A stretch of 64,000 nt of DNA, taken from NCBI GenBank assembly GCA_965230495.1, contig OZ246004.1, positions 1,054,001 through 1,118,000 of the forward strand, written 5' to 3'. Shown here in pieces: positions 53,100 to 60,703 of the stretch (position 1 is its first letter; each line of letters opens with the position of its first letter). Under the pieces are notes generated by a model. The model saw only the letters and a program-made list of their open reading frames with translations, was not told where the DNA came from and searched no databases. The stretch comes from JACJYM01 sp965230495 (GTDB lineage: Bacteria > Bacteroidota > Bacteroidia > Chitinophagales > Saprospiraceae). Position numbers and translations under genes: made by a program.

Positions 53100-54322
53100 G
53101 GATCAAGCTGAAAAGTTGAGGATATAGCCTCCAAAGGCTTTTACAACGAGGAGACGGTAAGAGATTTTCCATTGCGAGGTATGCCTTGTTTTCTAAAAAT
53201 CAAACGTCGTAAATGGATACATAAAACTGATGGAGTTATTATTCGTAGAGATTGGAGTATGGTAGCTAAAGGCACTCGTATGACGGTGGAGTTTGCCTCT
53301 TTTTTAAAAGAAGCTCTTAGATAATACACCCATTAGTTGCAAAACTATAGGACACATATTTGATGTAGACGGCAAGCAGTTAGAAGTGCATTATGCTGTT
53401 CATCTGAGTGGTTTTACAGATTGGGAGCAAAGATCACATGCCAAACAATGGCTAGTGTTTCCAAAAAACATGGGTCCATATTTGAGCATGGATGAGACTT
53501 CATTATCTCACGGTGAATTATAACCGTAGTTACCAACAAAGCGGCTAAGGGTAGAAAGGGTGCATTGGTAGCTATCATAAAAGGAACTGCTTCTCATGAT
53601 GTTATTCGGGCATTAAGAAGAATACCTCAAAGTAAACGCAACAAAGTCAAGGAGTTAACTATTGATCTAGCTCCAGTAATGGAACTCATCGGGAGAAGAT
53701 GTTTTCCCAAAGCTCAGCAAGTATCTGATCGTTTCCATGTCCAGAAACTAGCCTATGATGCCGTGCAGGAAATACGTATCAAACACAGATGGGAGGCCAT
53801 CGATCAACAAAACAATGAAATGCAACTGGCTAAACAAGAAAAGAGAACCTTCATCCCTGACATTCTTGAAAATGGTGATGCTCGTAAACAACTATTGGTC
53901 ATAAGTAGGTATTTGCTTTTCAAATCTCAAGATAAGTGGACGCCTTCTCAAGCTCATAGGGCGGAAATATTATTCAGACTATATCCTGATCTCAAACAAG
54001 CCTATCTACTCTCCAGAGATTTAGCTTCTATATTCTCCAACAACAAGGACAAACGCATAGCTTTCAAAAAACTAGCTCTTTGGTACAACAAAGTAGAACA
54101 GGCAGGTTTCAAAGCTTTTAATTCCGTGTCCAGAACCATCCAATCCAATTACCAATCTATCCTCAATTAATTTAATAACAGAAGTACCAATGCTTCGGCT
54201 GAATCTTTTAATGCTAAAATTAAAGCCCTTAGAAATCAATTTAGAGGGGGCAGAAATGTAGATTTTTTTCTCTTCCGTTTAAATAAAATTTATGCCTAAT
54301 CCCCAACTTTTCAGCTTGATCC
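53100..54322 (+). mobile_element. Degenerate ISAon1-type (ISL3-group) insertion sequence
   Basis: Terminal inverted repeats of 22 bp lie at 53100-53121 (GGATCAAGCTGAAAAGTTGA then GG) and at 54301-54322 in reverse; they match at 21 of 22 positions. The interior holds a transposase of the ISAon1 kind broken in several places. The element is 1223 bp, short for the group, and the first transposase reading frame begins directly at the inner edge of the left repeat, suggesting an internal deletion. No target-site duplication was seen. An IS3-type element abuts its right end. Confidence 0.85.
53121..54299 (+). pseudogene. ISAon1-type transposase, broken
   Basis: Three same-strand fragments: an N-terminal region (53121-53324, TVRDFPLRGMPCFLKIKRRK...FASFLKEALR), a second frame from 53320 (DWEQRSHAKQWLVFPKN, SMDETSLSHGEL) ending at TAA 53521, and a third frame resuming at 53523 (TVVTNKAAKGRKGALVAI) that reads to TAA 54168-54170 and then stays open to 54299 (STNASAESFNAKIKALRNQF). 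So the second reading frame has one frameshift, consistent with loss of a single base, and one nonsense codon. The acidic residues of a DDE transposase (e.g. SMDE, DLAP, ASAES) are still visible, but the enzyme cannot be made intact. Confidence 0.85.
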
Positions 54323-54366
54323 TGTACAGTCCTGAAATAAGTTGACTGGTTTTGTAATTTATAACT

Positions 54367-55224
54367 CTAAAATACAAATTCTTCTTTTTTGTATTCTTTA
54401 AATTTCTTGGGCCATCGTTTTAATTTGACCTCATTTTGTAAATGAGCTTGATTAGGAGTGAGCATATTGATTGAGAAATGTACTCTTAGTTCGTTGTAAT
54501 TGTCTATAGATTCTTTTACTTGTAGTTGCAGAAAGTAGTAGCTCTCAAATATCTCTCCTAACCCAAATTCATCCTTTAATATACCATTTACTCGTTCAGC
54601 AATGGCATTCTCATAAGGATCGTATTTTTCGGTCATACTAATTAAAATTCCATGAGCCTTTAATGCTTTTGTATATTCTCTGCTACAATATTGGGAACCT
54701 CTATCAGAGTGATGAATTAAACTACCTTTATAAATCCTGTTGCTTATAGCCATTTTTAAGGACAATAAAGTCGAACTGCTCAATAGATTATCTGCTAAAT
54801 TATACCCTACTATTTTCTTAGAATAAGCATCAGTGATTAAATGTAAATAATAGACGTTATCTCTAGTCCGTAAATAAGTGATATCTGCCACCCATACTTG
54901 TTCAGGTCCGTCCACAACCTTATCCAGTAGCAAGTTAGTATACTTTTTCATCCAATGCTTTGAATCTGTTGTCTTGTAGTACCTCTTTAGCTTTGGAACT
55001 AATAGACGTTCTTCTCGTAAATAGTCAAAAAATTTATCTCTACCTATTTTTATTCCAGACTCTATTAATTCCAATTTGAGCATATGGTATAATTTCCTAC
55101 CTCCTATTTTTGGTAATTTCTGCCGTATTCTCATCACACATCCTCTAATTTCTTCCCGATCTATTTTATCCCTATTATCCTTACTCTTTCGTTTATAATA
55201 CGATTGTTTACTATAACCAAGCAA
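54367..55224 (-). CDS. IS3-family transposase OrfB
   Basis: A 285-residue integrase-core protein: an HTH-like start (MLGYSKQSYYKRK), the HTH_21 region and the rve DDE domain. The catalytic residues lie in VADITYL (Asp), HHSDRGSQY (Asp) and NAIAERVNGILKDEF (Glu). The frame is open upstream past 55224 into orfA, so the working protein is probably the OrfAB fusion made by frameshifting; an internal start may also give OrfB alone. No disabling change was seen. Confidence 0.92.
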   Translation of the reverse strand: MLGYSKQSYYKRKSKDNRDKIDREEIRGCVMRIRQKLPKIGGRKLYHMLKLELIESGIKIGRDKFFDYLREERLLVPKLKRYYKTTDSKHWMKKYTNLLLDKVVDGPEQVWVADITYLRTRDNVYYLHLITDAYSKKIVGYNLADNLLSSSTLLSLKMAISNRIYKGSLIHHSDRGSQYCSREYTKALKAHGILISMTEKYDPYENAIAERVNGILKDEFGLGEIFESYYFLQLQVKESIDNYNELRVHFSINMLTPNQAHLQNEVKLKRWPKKFKEYKKEEFVF

Positions 55225-55244
55225 TCGACAAACTCTTGTTATAC

Positions 55245-55637
55245 TTATCTTTTGGGTTTGACTAATTTCAGGGACTGCTTGGTGCCATACTTTTTTAATA
55301 TATCTACCTTCATCTCTTCACTCGCTATTTCAAGCAATTGTCTATATACTGCCAAAGCTTCCTTTTGATGCTTTAATTCACATTCTAATTCCTTAATCCT
55401 TTGCTTTTGTATATCTTTCATCGGTCTGCCTGTAGTAAACTTATTTTCATAGCTAAATTTACCATATTTCCTTAACCATCTTGGAATGCAACTCTTACCT
55501 CTTATTTCATATCTCCTTCGTAATTCCGATATAGTATACAGCCCCTGTTCAAACTCTTTTACCACGTGCCGTTTGAATACTTCACTGTACTTTTTCGGGG
55601 GCACCTTGTTAGGTTTCTCATCCTTTATTGTTGACAT
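55245..55637 (-). CDS. IS3-family transposase OrfA
   Basis: A 130-residue protein with an N-terminal helix-turn-helix (KRHVVKEFEQGLYTISELRRRYEI) that recognises the element's ends, and a leucine-zipper-like helix (IKELECELKHQKEALAVYRQ). The frame ends at 55245. A slippery AAAAAAG 43 bases before the end of the frame lets ribosomes enter the orfB frame. Confidence 0.92.
   Translation of the reverse strand: MSTIKDEKPNKVPPKKYSEVFKRHVVKEFEQGLYTISELRRRYEIRGKSCIPRWLRKYGKFSYENKFTTGRPMKDIQKQRIKELECELKHQKEALAVYRQLLEIASEEMKVDILKKYGTKQSLKLVKPKR
55290..55296 (-). promoter_or_regulatory. Programmed -1 frameshift site of the IS3 element
   Basis: On the minus strand A AAA AAG occurs in the zero frame of orfA (TTA AAA AAG TAT). 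After a -1 shift, reading continues as KVWHQAVPEISQTQKIS into orfB without a stop. This is the standard IS3 heptamer. Confidence 0.8.
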
Positions 55638-55682
55638 CTTTTTAAATTTTCGGTCAACCTATTTCAGGATAAGACATCCATT

Positions 55683-55714
55683 AAAAAACCCCCGCATTCT
55701 CCTGAATGCGAGGG
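55683..55714 (-). terminator. Intrinsic terminator of the candidate small RNA / haloperoxidase unit
   Basis: On the minus strand CCCTCGCATTC (55714-55704) pairs with GAATGCGGGG (55699-55690) around a 4-base loop, with a bulge, followed by TTTTTT (55688-55683). The IS3 element begins 6 bp further on. Confidence 0.85.
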
Positions 55715-55787
55715 CAACCATCATTCTATATAACCCCCTACTATAACCACCGAGCGGTGGTCAGTAAGCTCTTTAATTTCTCATTGT
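55683..55787 (-). ncRNA. Candidate structured small RNA
   Basis: A -7 box TATATTTG at 55793-55800 (minus) predicts a start near 55787. The transcript would contain a hairpin ACCACCG/CGGTGGT region (CCACCG at 55747-55752 pairing with CGGTGG at 55755-55760), a G-rich strand (GGGGGTT), and finally a strong hairpin with TTTTTT ending near 55683, giving about 105 nt. It does not continue a protein gene. It lies in the 3' flank of the haloperoxidase gene. Short frames in it (e.g. MMVALAFRRMRGFF) run across the terminator stem and are not convincing genes. Confidence 0.5.
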
Positions 55788-55792
55788 TAATG

Positions 55793-55800
55793 CAAATATA
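55793..55800 (-). promoter_or_regulatory. Bacteroidota -7 box upstream of the candidate small RNA
   Basis: TATATTTG followed by C is a full match to TAnnTTTG(C). The -33 element is weak (TTTC-like). It lies 48 bp after the haloperoxidase stop codon, so it would serve a transcript separate from that mRNA. Confidence 0.45.
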
Positions 55801-55847
55801 TACTTATTCATATTAAATTTTGAAATAATATGATATTTTTTTAACAT

Positions 55848-57266
55848 TTAATTTACTCTTCGTTTGAGATCAATCTGATTAATAGCATCAGAAATCTCAT
55901 AGCCCAACCTTAATCCTTCATCACAATCCATTCGTATATGTACTCCTAGAGGTATTCTGGAATATGCATTTTCTTCAGCCATATCTTCTAAGTTAGTGAA
56001 TGATCTGGGATCACTTCTAAACTCTGTTCTTCCCTTATGACATTCATCAGTAAAATCCGTCTGATTTCCGAAGAAATCGATGAATACGCCAGCTGCTGCG
56101 GAAGCAAAGCAACTATGTCCTGAAGGGTAAGCAGGAAAAGTAGGATTAGGCCATGGTATCAGTCGATACAAATTGGTTTGATAATCCGGATCAATCAGCT
56201 CCTGAATATATACGCTTGGTCTCATCACCATATGTTCGTACTTGTATTTCCATGTGCTTACTGCTGCATCATTCAAAGCAAATCCTAGTTTTAGATGTAA
56301 ATACAATATTTCGTCTAAACTTAGCTCGTATTGATCAGCTAATTGATTGGCTATCGCTACCTGACGTGATGGAGGTCCGAAAGTTAGGCCTGTTACATCA
56401 TCGCTCCAAAATTCTGCAATCCAAAGTTGCTCACCTTGTGTTTCCTTAGCTTCATTATTAGCTACATATACTTCCATCATCTGTTGGTAGTAGGCACTGC
56501 TTATATCCTCGCTATATGGTATCGGCGGAATGGTTGTTGTTTGCGAAGGAGATATTACAAAAGTTCTAACCTGTCCCCAATATGGAAATAATGCTCTCTC
56601 AGGTTCTGCAGAATATGTCCAGAAACCATCGCCAGTCGGAGGTTCGTATGAATGAGGCTGAGGATCTAAGATTTGCTCTTCAGCTTCTTTATCCGTCTGA
56701 CTAAATGCGATGACCTGTTCTGCAATATAAGTGCCAAGTTCCTCGGAGCTTTTAATAATTCTATTGGATAAACCTAAGCCTTTATTAGCTTCAATGGACT
56801 GATACAAAAGTTCTATCTCTTGCATTTTACTATCGGGAACATTTAAAAGAAAATGTGAGAATGTCTCTTGATATGCCTTATTTAGAGCTATTTCCAAATC
56901 AACACGATCCTCTCCCCTTTTTCGTAAATCTAAATCTGTAAAATCTCTGTCATTAGACTGATATGCTCGATTAGTGCTGGCCATTACTTCATAGGCAGTC
57001 AGATTGATATATGCTATGGCTCGCGCCGAAGCATTAGGACGCATGCCCTCGGCATACCTGTCAAGTTCGAGAAATAAATCCATCCAGGAAATCACGACTT
57101 CATTATCCAATCTATTTTCATCATTATTGGGTCCTTTATTGCCCTTTTTTGATGAAAAGTTTTCCGTTTCGCTTGTATCACTAACAATTTCATCGCTCGA
57201 ACAAGCTTGCAATAAACAAAATACCATTAGGAAATAGACTAAGCTTCTAATTTGATCTAAACGCAT
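55848..57266 (-). CDS. Vanadium-dependent haloperoxidase-like lipoprotein (PAP2 superfamily)
   Basis: About 472 residues. ATG 57266 gives a normal lipoprotein signal with lipobox LLQAC (Cys30 when counted from TTG 57290). With that numbering the vanadate or phosphate-binding set is complete: Lys350 and Arg357 (KYEHMVMRP), Ser390-Gly-His392 (YPSGHS), Arg445 and His451 (RIPLGVHIR). Spacing equals that of the fungal chloroperoxidase (K-7-R, S-2-H, R-6-H). It may oxidise halides with peroxide, or act as an acid phosphatase, at the cell surface. It stands alone on the minus strand, between two long intergenic gaps. Confidence 0.85.
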   Translation of the reverse strand: MRLDQIRSLVYFLMVFCLLQACSSDEIVSDTSETENFSSKKGNKGPNNDENRLDNEVVISWMDLFLELDRYAEGMRPNASARAIAYINLTAYEVMASTNRAYQSNDRDFTDLDLRKRGEDRVDLEIALNKAYQETFSHFLLNVPDSKMQEIELLYQSIEANKGLGLSNRIIKSSEELGTYIAEQVIAFSQTDKEAEEQILDPQPHSYEPPTGDGFWTYSAEPERALFPYWGQVRTFVISPSQTTTIPPIPYSEDISSAYYQQMMEVYVANNEAKETQGEQLWIAEFWSDDVTGLTFGPPSRQVAIANQLADQYELSLDEILYLHLKLGFALNDAAVSTWKYKYEHMVMRPSVYIQELIDPDYQTNLYRLIPWPNPTFPAYPSGHSCFASAAAGVFIDFFGNQTDFTDECHKGRTEFRSDPRSFTNLEDMAEENAYSRIPLGVHIRMDCDEGLRLGYEISDAINQIDLKRRVN

Positions 57267-57476
57267 AATTTTAATTTTTCGGATTAACAAATATTATGCA
57301 GTATTAGAAGGCCTTCTTATATGCTTTTGCTGTTATAAGAGACGAAAAGGTATTTTGTACTCAATGGATCAATAAAAAAGATTATTATTGCCAAAATAGT
57401 TTAGCAAATTGTAAAAGATAGCATACCAATAAATAAATGACTGTAACCACTAAATCTCCTTAAAAGAGGACTCTAG

Positions 57477-60400
57477 TTATTTACTTACTAATACTTTCTT
57501 ATACACTGTCTTTTTTCTATTAGTTAATGAAATAAGATAAATGCCGGATTCTAGGTCTGTAGTACTAATAAAGTATTCACTACTCCTTTTTTCAGAATCA
57601 AATAATATCTCTCTCCCATCAGTGCCATAAAGTCCGATAACAAAATCCTTGATTTTATCATTCGCCGCTGTAATATAAAAGCCATCCGAGGTGGGATTGG
57701 GATAAATATTCACATCAGAAATACTCAGTTCCTCACTACTTAGTACGACTCCTACCGTAATGATTTCAGAGTCAACTTTACAATTATTAGAATCACTTAG
57801 TTGAAGATAGTAATCTCCTGTGCCTACATTATTTAGATTCAACGTGTTACCAACTATTTCTTCATTTTCATTATACCATTCATATTGATAATCAGGTATC
57901 CCTCCACTAATCTCTATTTCGATGGAGCCATCCATCGCCCCAATTTCACTTTCATCCGTAATACTAAGTACAGTAATGATAATTTCCTCAGGCTCGACGA
58001 TCTCAATATCAACGAGTTCAAATTCACATGCTACTCCATCCGTGATAGTGCAAGAATAAAGTCCCGGAGAAAGATTATCAATACTGGTTTGATCAGATAT
58101 GTCATTTGACCAGTTAATGGAAACGGGGTCAGTAAAATTTTCTATCGAAATGTTAATCATACCATCGGCAGCTCCATAACATGAGATATCCGTCGAAGTA
58201 TACTCCGCCGTCAAAGCACATCCGCCCGTGCTGACAAAGACATTTCCGTCAATACTACAACCAAAGGCATCAGTAATCTCATAAGAGTAATTTCCAGAGG
58301 ACAGATTTGTGATAGCAAAACCCTCTTCTCCATTTGACCAGTTAATAGTATAATCAGGTGTTCCTCCTGTTATCATTAATTCTATCGAGCCATCCATTGC
58401 TCCGGTATTTGTTTCATTCGTAGTGGTCTCCATAACGGATAGCTCTAACGGTTCAGAAACTTCAATTTCAGTGATTTGTAACACACAATTGTTTTCATCC
58501 GATATTTCACAACTATACATTCCTGCTGATAAATTCTCAATGGATGAAGAGGCAGCTCCATTCGACCACATATATGTAATGTCTCCAGTACCTCCTGTTA
58601 CATCTAAAGATATACTCCCTAATAGGTCACCAAAGCAATTATTATTAACGGTAATAATATCTGCCAACAATTGTTGAGGTCCAACCACTGTATACGAGTA
58701 ATCGGTAACACAATTATTAGCATCGGTAACAACAGCACTGATTTCACCACTTGGTAAATTATCTACTGACAAGCCCATTTGTCCATTAGACCAATTGACA
58801 GAATAATCTTCCACTCCACCAGTGATAGCAATTTCGACAGCTCCATTAGACTCTCCAAAACATTCTACATCCATATTGGATATCGTCTCCACAATAATAG
58901 AGTCTGGCTCAGTTATTTCTATAGAAAGCATGTTACTTTCACAACCATTGGCAGCACTGGCAATAACTTCATATATACCTGCCTCTAAGTCGCTAATTGA
59001 CATTTCTGTAGCACCATTATTCCAAGAATATGTTAAGTCCTCATTGCTGGTGGTGGAAATAGATATGCTTCCAGTATTATCTCCATAACAAAGAATATCC
59101 GTTTTATCACCAACTGAAATGGTTATTTCATCATTACTTTCTATGGTCAATTCATAAACTACAGAACATTCGTTATCATCGGTAACAGTTACACTATTGT
59201 CTCCTGCAGAAAGCATAGTCGCGGGGTTCGTTGTTTCTCCATTACTCCAGACAAAGCTCATATCACCAACGCCACCAGTGATAGTAAGCTCAGAACTTCC
59301 ATTGTCAATTCCTTCACAACTGGCATTTGTCTCAATAGAGCTTACCATCATCTCTTCAGGTTGATTGACTTCGAAATCAAAACTCTGAGAACATAACAAA
59401 GCATCCAATATTTCAACAGTGTAAGTTCCTGCTGATAGATTGGAAATAAAATTTCCAGATTCACCATTTGACCAATTATATACGTAGGATCCATTTCCTC
59501 CTTCTGCTTCGATTAATATTTGCCCATCGTTTGACTCATAACAGGATAAATCATCAACAATAGAAGTCATAAGAGAGATAGGATCGGGCTCTTCGATATC
59601 CACTTGAATTACTGCCTCACACATGTTGTCATCTGAAACTGTACAAAAGTGAAAACCTGCAGGAAGGTTACTATTAGTTGGAGAAGTATTTCCATCCGAC
59701 CATAAGTAATCATAACTACCCATTCCTCCAGATGCAATAAGTGTTACTGATCCGTCACTCGAACCATTACATGATGTATTTTCATTAGATTCTTCTATGA
59801 CCACTAGAACTGGTGGTGTGTCAATATCCACATCAACGATCACAGAATTATTATTCTGATCACTTACCGTCACACTATGCATTCCTCCGTCCAAACTTAT
59901 CGCTGTAGCCTGATCTTCACCATTGTCCCACTCGTAACTATAGGGCATTGTCCCTCCAGTTGCTGTTACTGTCGCTGATCCTTCCGCACTATCGAAACAT
60001 AAAGTCATTGTTTGATTGGTAATTTCAGCCATAAGAGGATCAGGGGTATCCTCAATTGTAGTGGTTACATTCACATCCACTACTCTGTCATTGCTATTAC
60101 CATTTCCTCCGTTAGCAATTACTGCTACACCATAAAAGGTAATCTCTTCGTCAGCCGGAATAGAGTTATCCGGTACCCAGTCCACATCAAATGTAATAGT
60201 ATTCGATCCCGGAAAGTTAGTGGAAGGCTGATGCCCAAAGTATTCCTTGCTATTTGCTGTTTTAACGATGGAATTGCCCGTTCCATTGAGAAATTCACCA
60301 GCATTAGCGTTACTCTCATCTAGTGCAACTATTTGAAACCCTGCCCTTGACGCATTCCCGTTAGGGTTTGTAATGGTAACCGTCAAAGAATAACTCTGAC

Positions 60401-60599
60401 CACCGGTAACCATATTAGGTAATCCTGTAATTGTTATTTCTCCATCAAGATTAGGATTGCTTCCATTATGACAATTACCACAATAGCCATCTCCAGGTGC
60501 TCCTGTGTAACCACCTGCTCCATTTGTGGGCTGACTACCACTATTTGAAAGAAAAATAAAAGCAGAGAGTAATAGAAAAATTACAAAATAATTTTTCAT
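57477..60599 (-). CDS. T9SS-secreted SprB-repeat protein with CxxCH motif
   Basis: A 1040-residue surface protein. After the signal peptide (to about residue 20) comes a choice-of-anchor-V/Reeler-like domain (about 30-190) with CGNCH at residues 40-44, a possible covalent haem c site. Ten SprB-type repeats of about 75 residues follow (each with C.G..DG, a TGG turn, WSNG and L..G.Y...D), and a type-A T9SS sorting domain ends the protein (IYPNPTSDGFYI ... TDLESGIYLISL). SprB is the mobile gliding adhesin of Flavobacterium; this is a shorter relative. Probable adhesin, with a redox or cysteine-linked front domain. Confidence 0.85.
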   Translation of the reverse strand: MKNYFVIFLLLSAFIFLSNSGSQPTNGAGGYTGAPGDGYCGNCHNGSNPNLDGEITITGLPNMVTGGQSYSLTVTITNPNGNASRAGFQIVALDESNANAGEFLNGTGNSIVKTANSKEYFGHQPSTNFPGSNTITFDVDWVPDNSIPADEEITFYGVAVIANGGNGNSNDRVVDVNVTTTIEDTPDPLMAEITNQTMTLCFDSAEGSATVTATGGTMPYSYEWDNGEDQATAISLDGGMHSVTVSDQNNNSVIVDVDIDTPPVLVVIEESNENTSCNGSSDGSVTLIASGGMGSYDYLWSDGNTSPTNSNLPAGFHFCTVSDDNMCEAVIQVDIEEPDPISLMTSIVDDLSCYESNDGQILIEAEGGNGSYVYNWSNGESGNFISNLSAGTYTVEILDALLCSQSFDFEVNQPEEMMVSSIETNASCEGIDNGSSELTITGGVGDMSFVWSNGETTNPATMLSAGDNSVTVTDDNECSVVYELTIESNDEITISVGDKTDILCYGDNTGSISISTTSNEDLTYSWNNGATEMSISDLEAGIYEVIASAANGCESNMLSIEITEPDSIIVETISNMDVECFGESNGAVEIAITGGVEDYSVNWSNGQMGLSVDNLPSGEISAVVTDANNCVTDYSYTVVGPQQLLADIITVNNNCFGDLLGSISLDVTGGTGDITYMWSNGAASSSIENLSAGMYSCEISDENNCVLQITEIEVSEPLELSVMETTTNETNTGAMDGSIELMITGGTPDYTINWSNGEEGFAITNLSSGNYSYEITDAFGCSIDGNVFVSTGGCALTAEYTSTDISCYGAADGMINISIENFTDPVSINWSNDISDQTSIDNLSPGLYSCTITDGVACEFELVDIEIVEPEEIIITVLSITDESEIGAMDGSIEIEISGGIPDYQYEWYNENEEIVGNTLNLNNVGTGDYYLQLSDSNNCKVDSEIITVGVVLSSEELSISDVNIYPNPTSDGFYITAANDKIKDFVIGLYGTDGREILFDSEKRSSEYFISTTDLESGIYLISLTNRKKTVYKKVLVSK

Positions 60600-60703
60600 A
60601 TATATAAGTTTTTTGGCTGTAGTGCTAGGTAGGATGCAGAGTACACATCAGCCTGTTTTTAACAAATTCGCCATAAAATAGTCAAAAAATACTTTTTGAT
60701 CTA

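Larger units (their letters stand above)
54323..55676 (-). mobile_element. IS3-family (IS150-like) insertion sequence, apparently intact
   Basis: The ends read TGTACAGTCCTGAAATAAGT and, in reverse, TGTCTTATCCTGAAATAGGT, both continuing GTTGAC-like, as imperfect inverted repeats. A 3-bp direct repeat TCC flanks the element (54320-54322 and 55677-55679). Two minus-strand frames, orfA and orfB, are joined by a -1 slippery site. Length 1354 bp is normal for the group. The left copy of the target repeat is the last three bases of the older IS's right inverted repeat, so this element inserted second. Confidence 0.92.

Noticed and set aside
53141..53329. Minus-strand frame inside the ISAon1-type element
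   Set aside because: It is antisense to the recognisable transposase fragment TVRDFPLRG..., which explains the sequence.
55690..55728. Peptide gene MMVALAFRRMRGFF overlapping the terminator hairpin
   Set aside because: The frame is short, crosses the stem and U-run of the terminator, and continues into the IS3 end; a structured RNA explains the sequence better.
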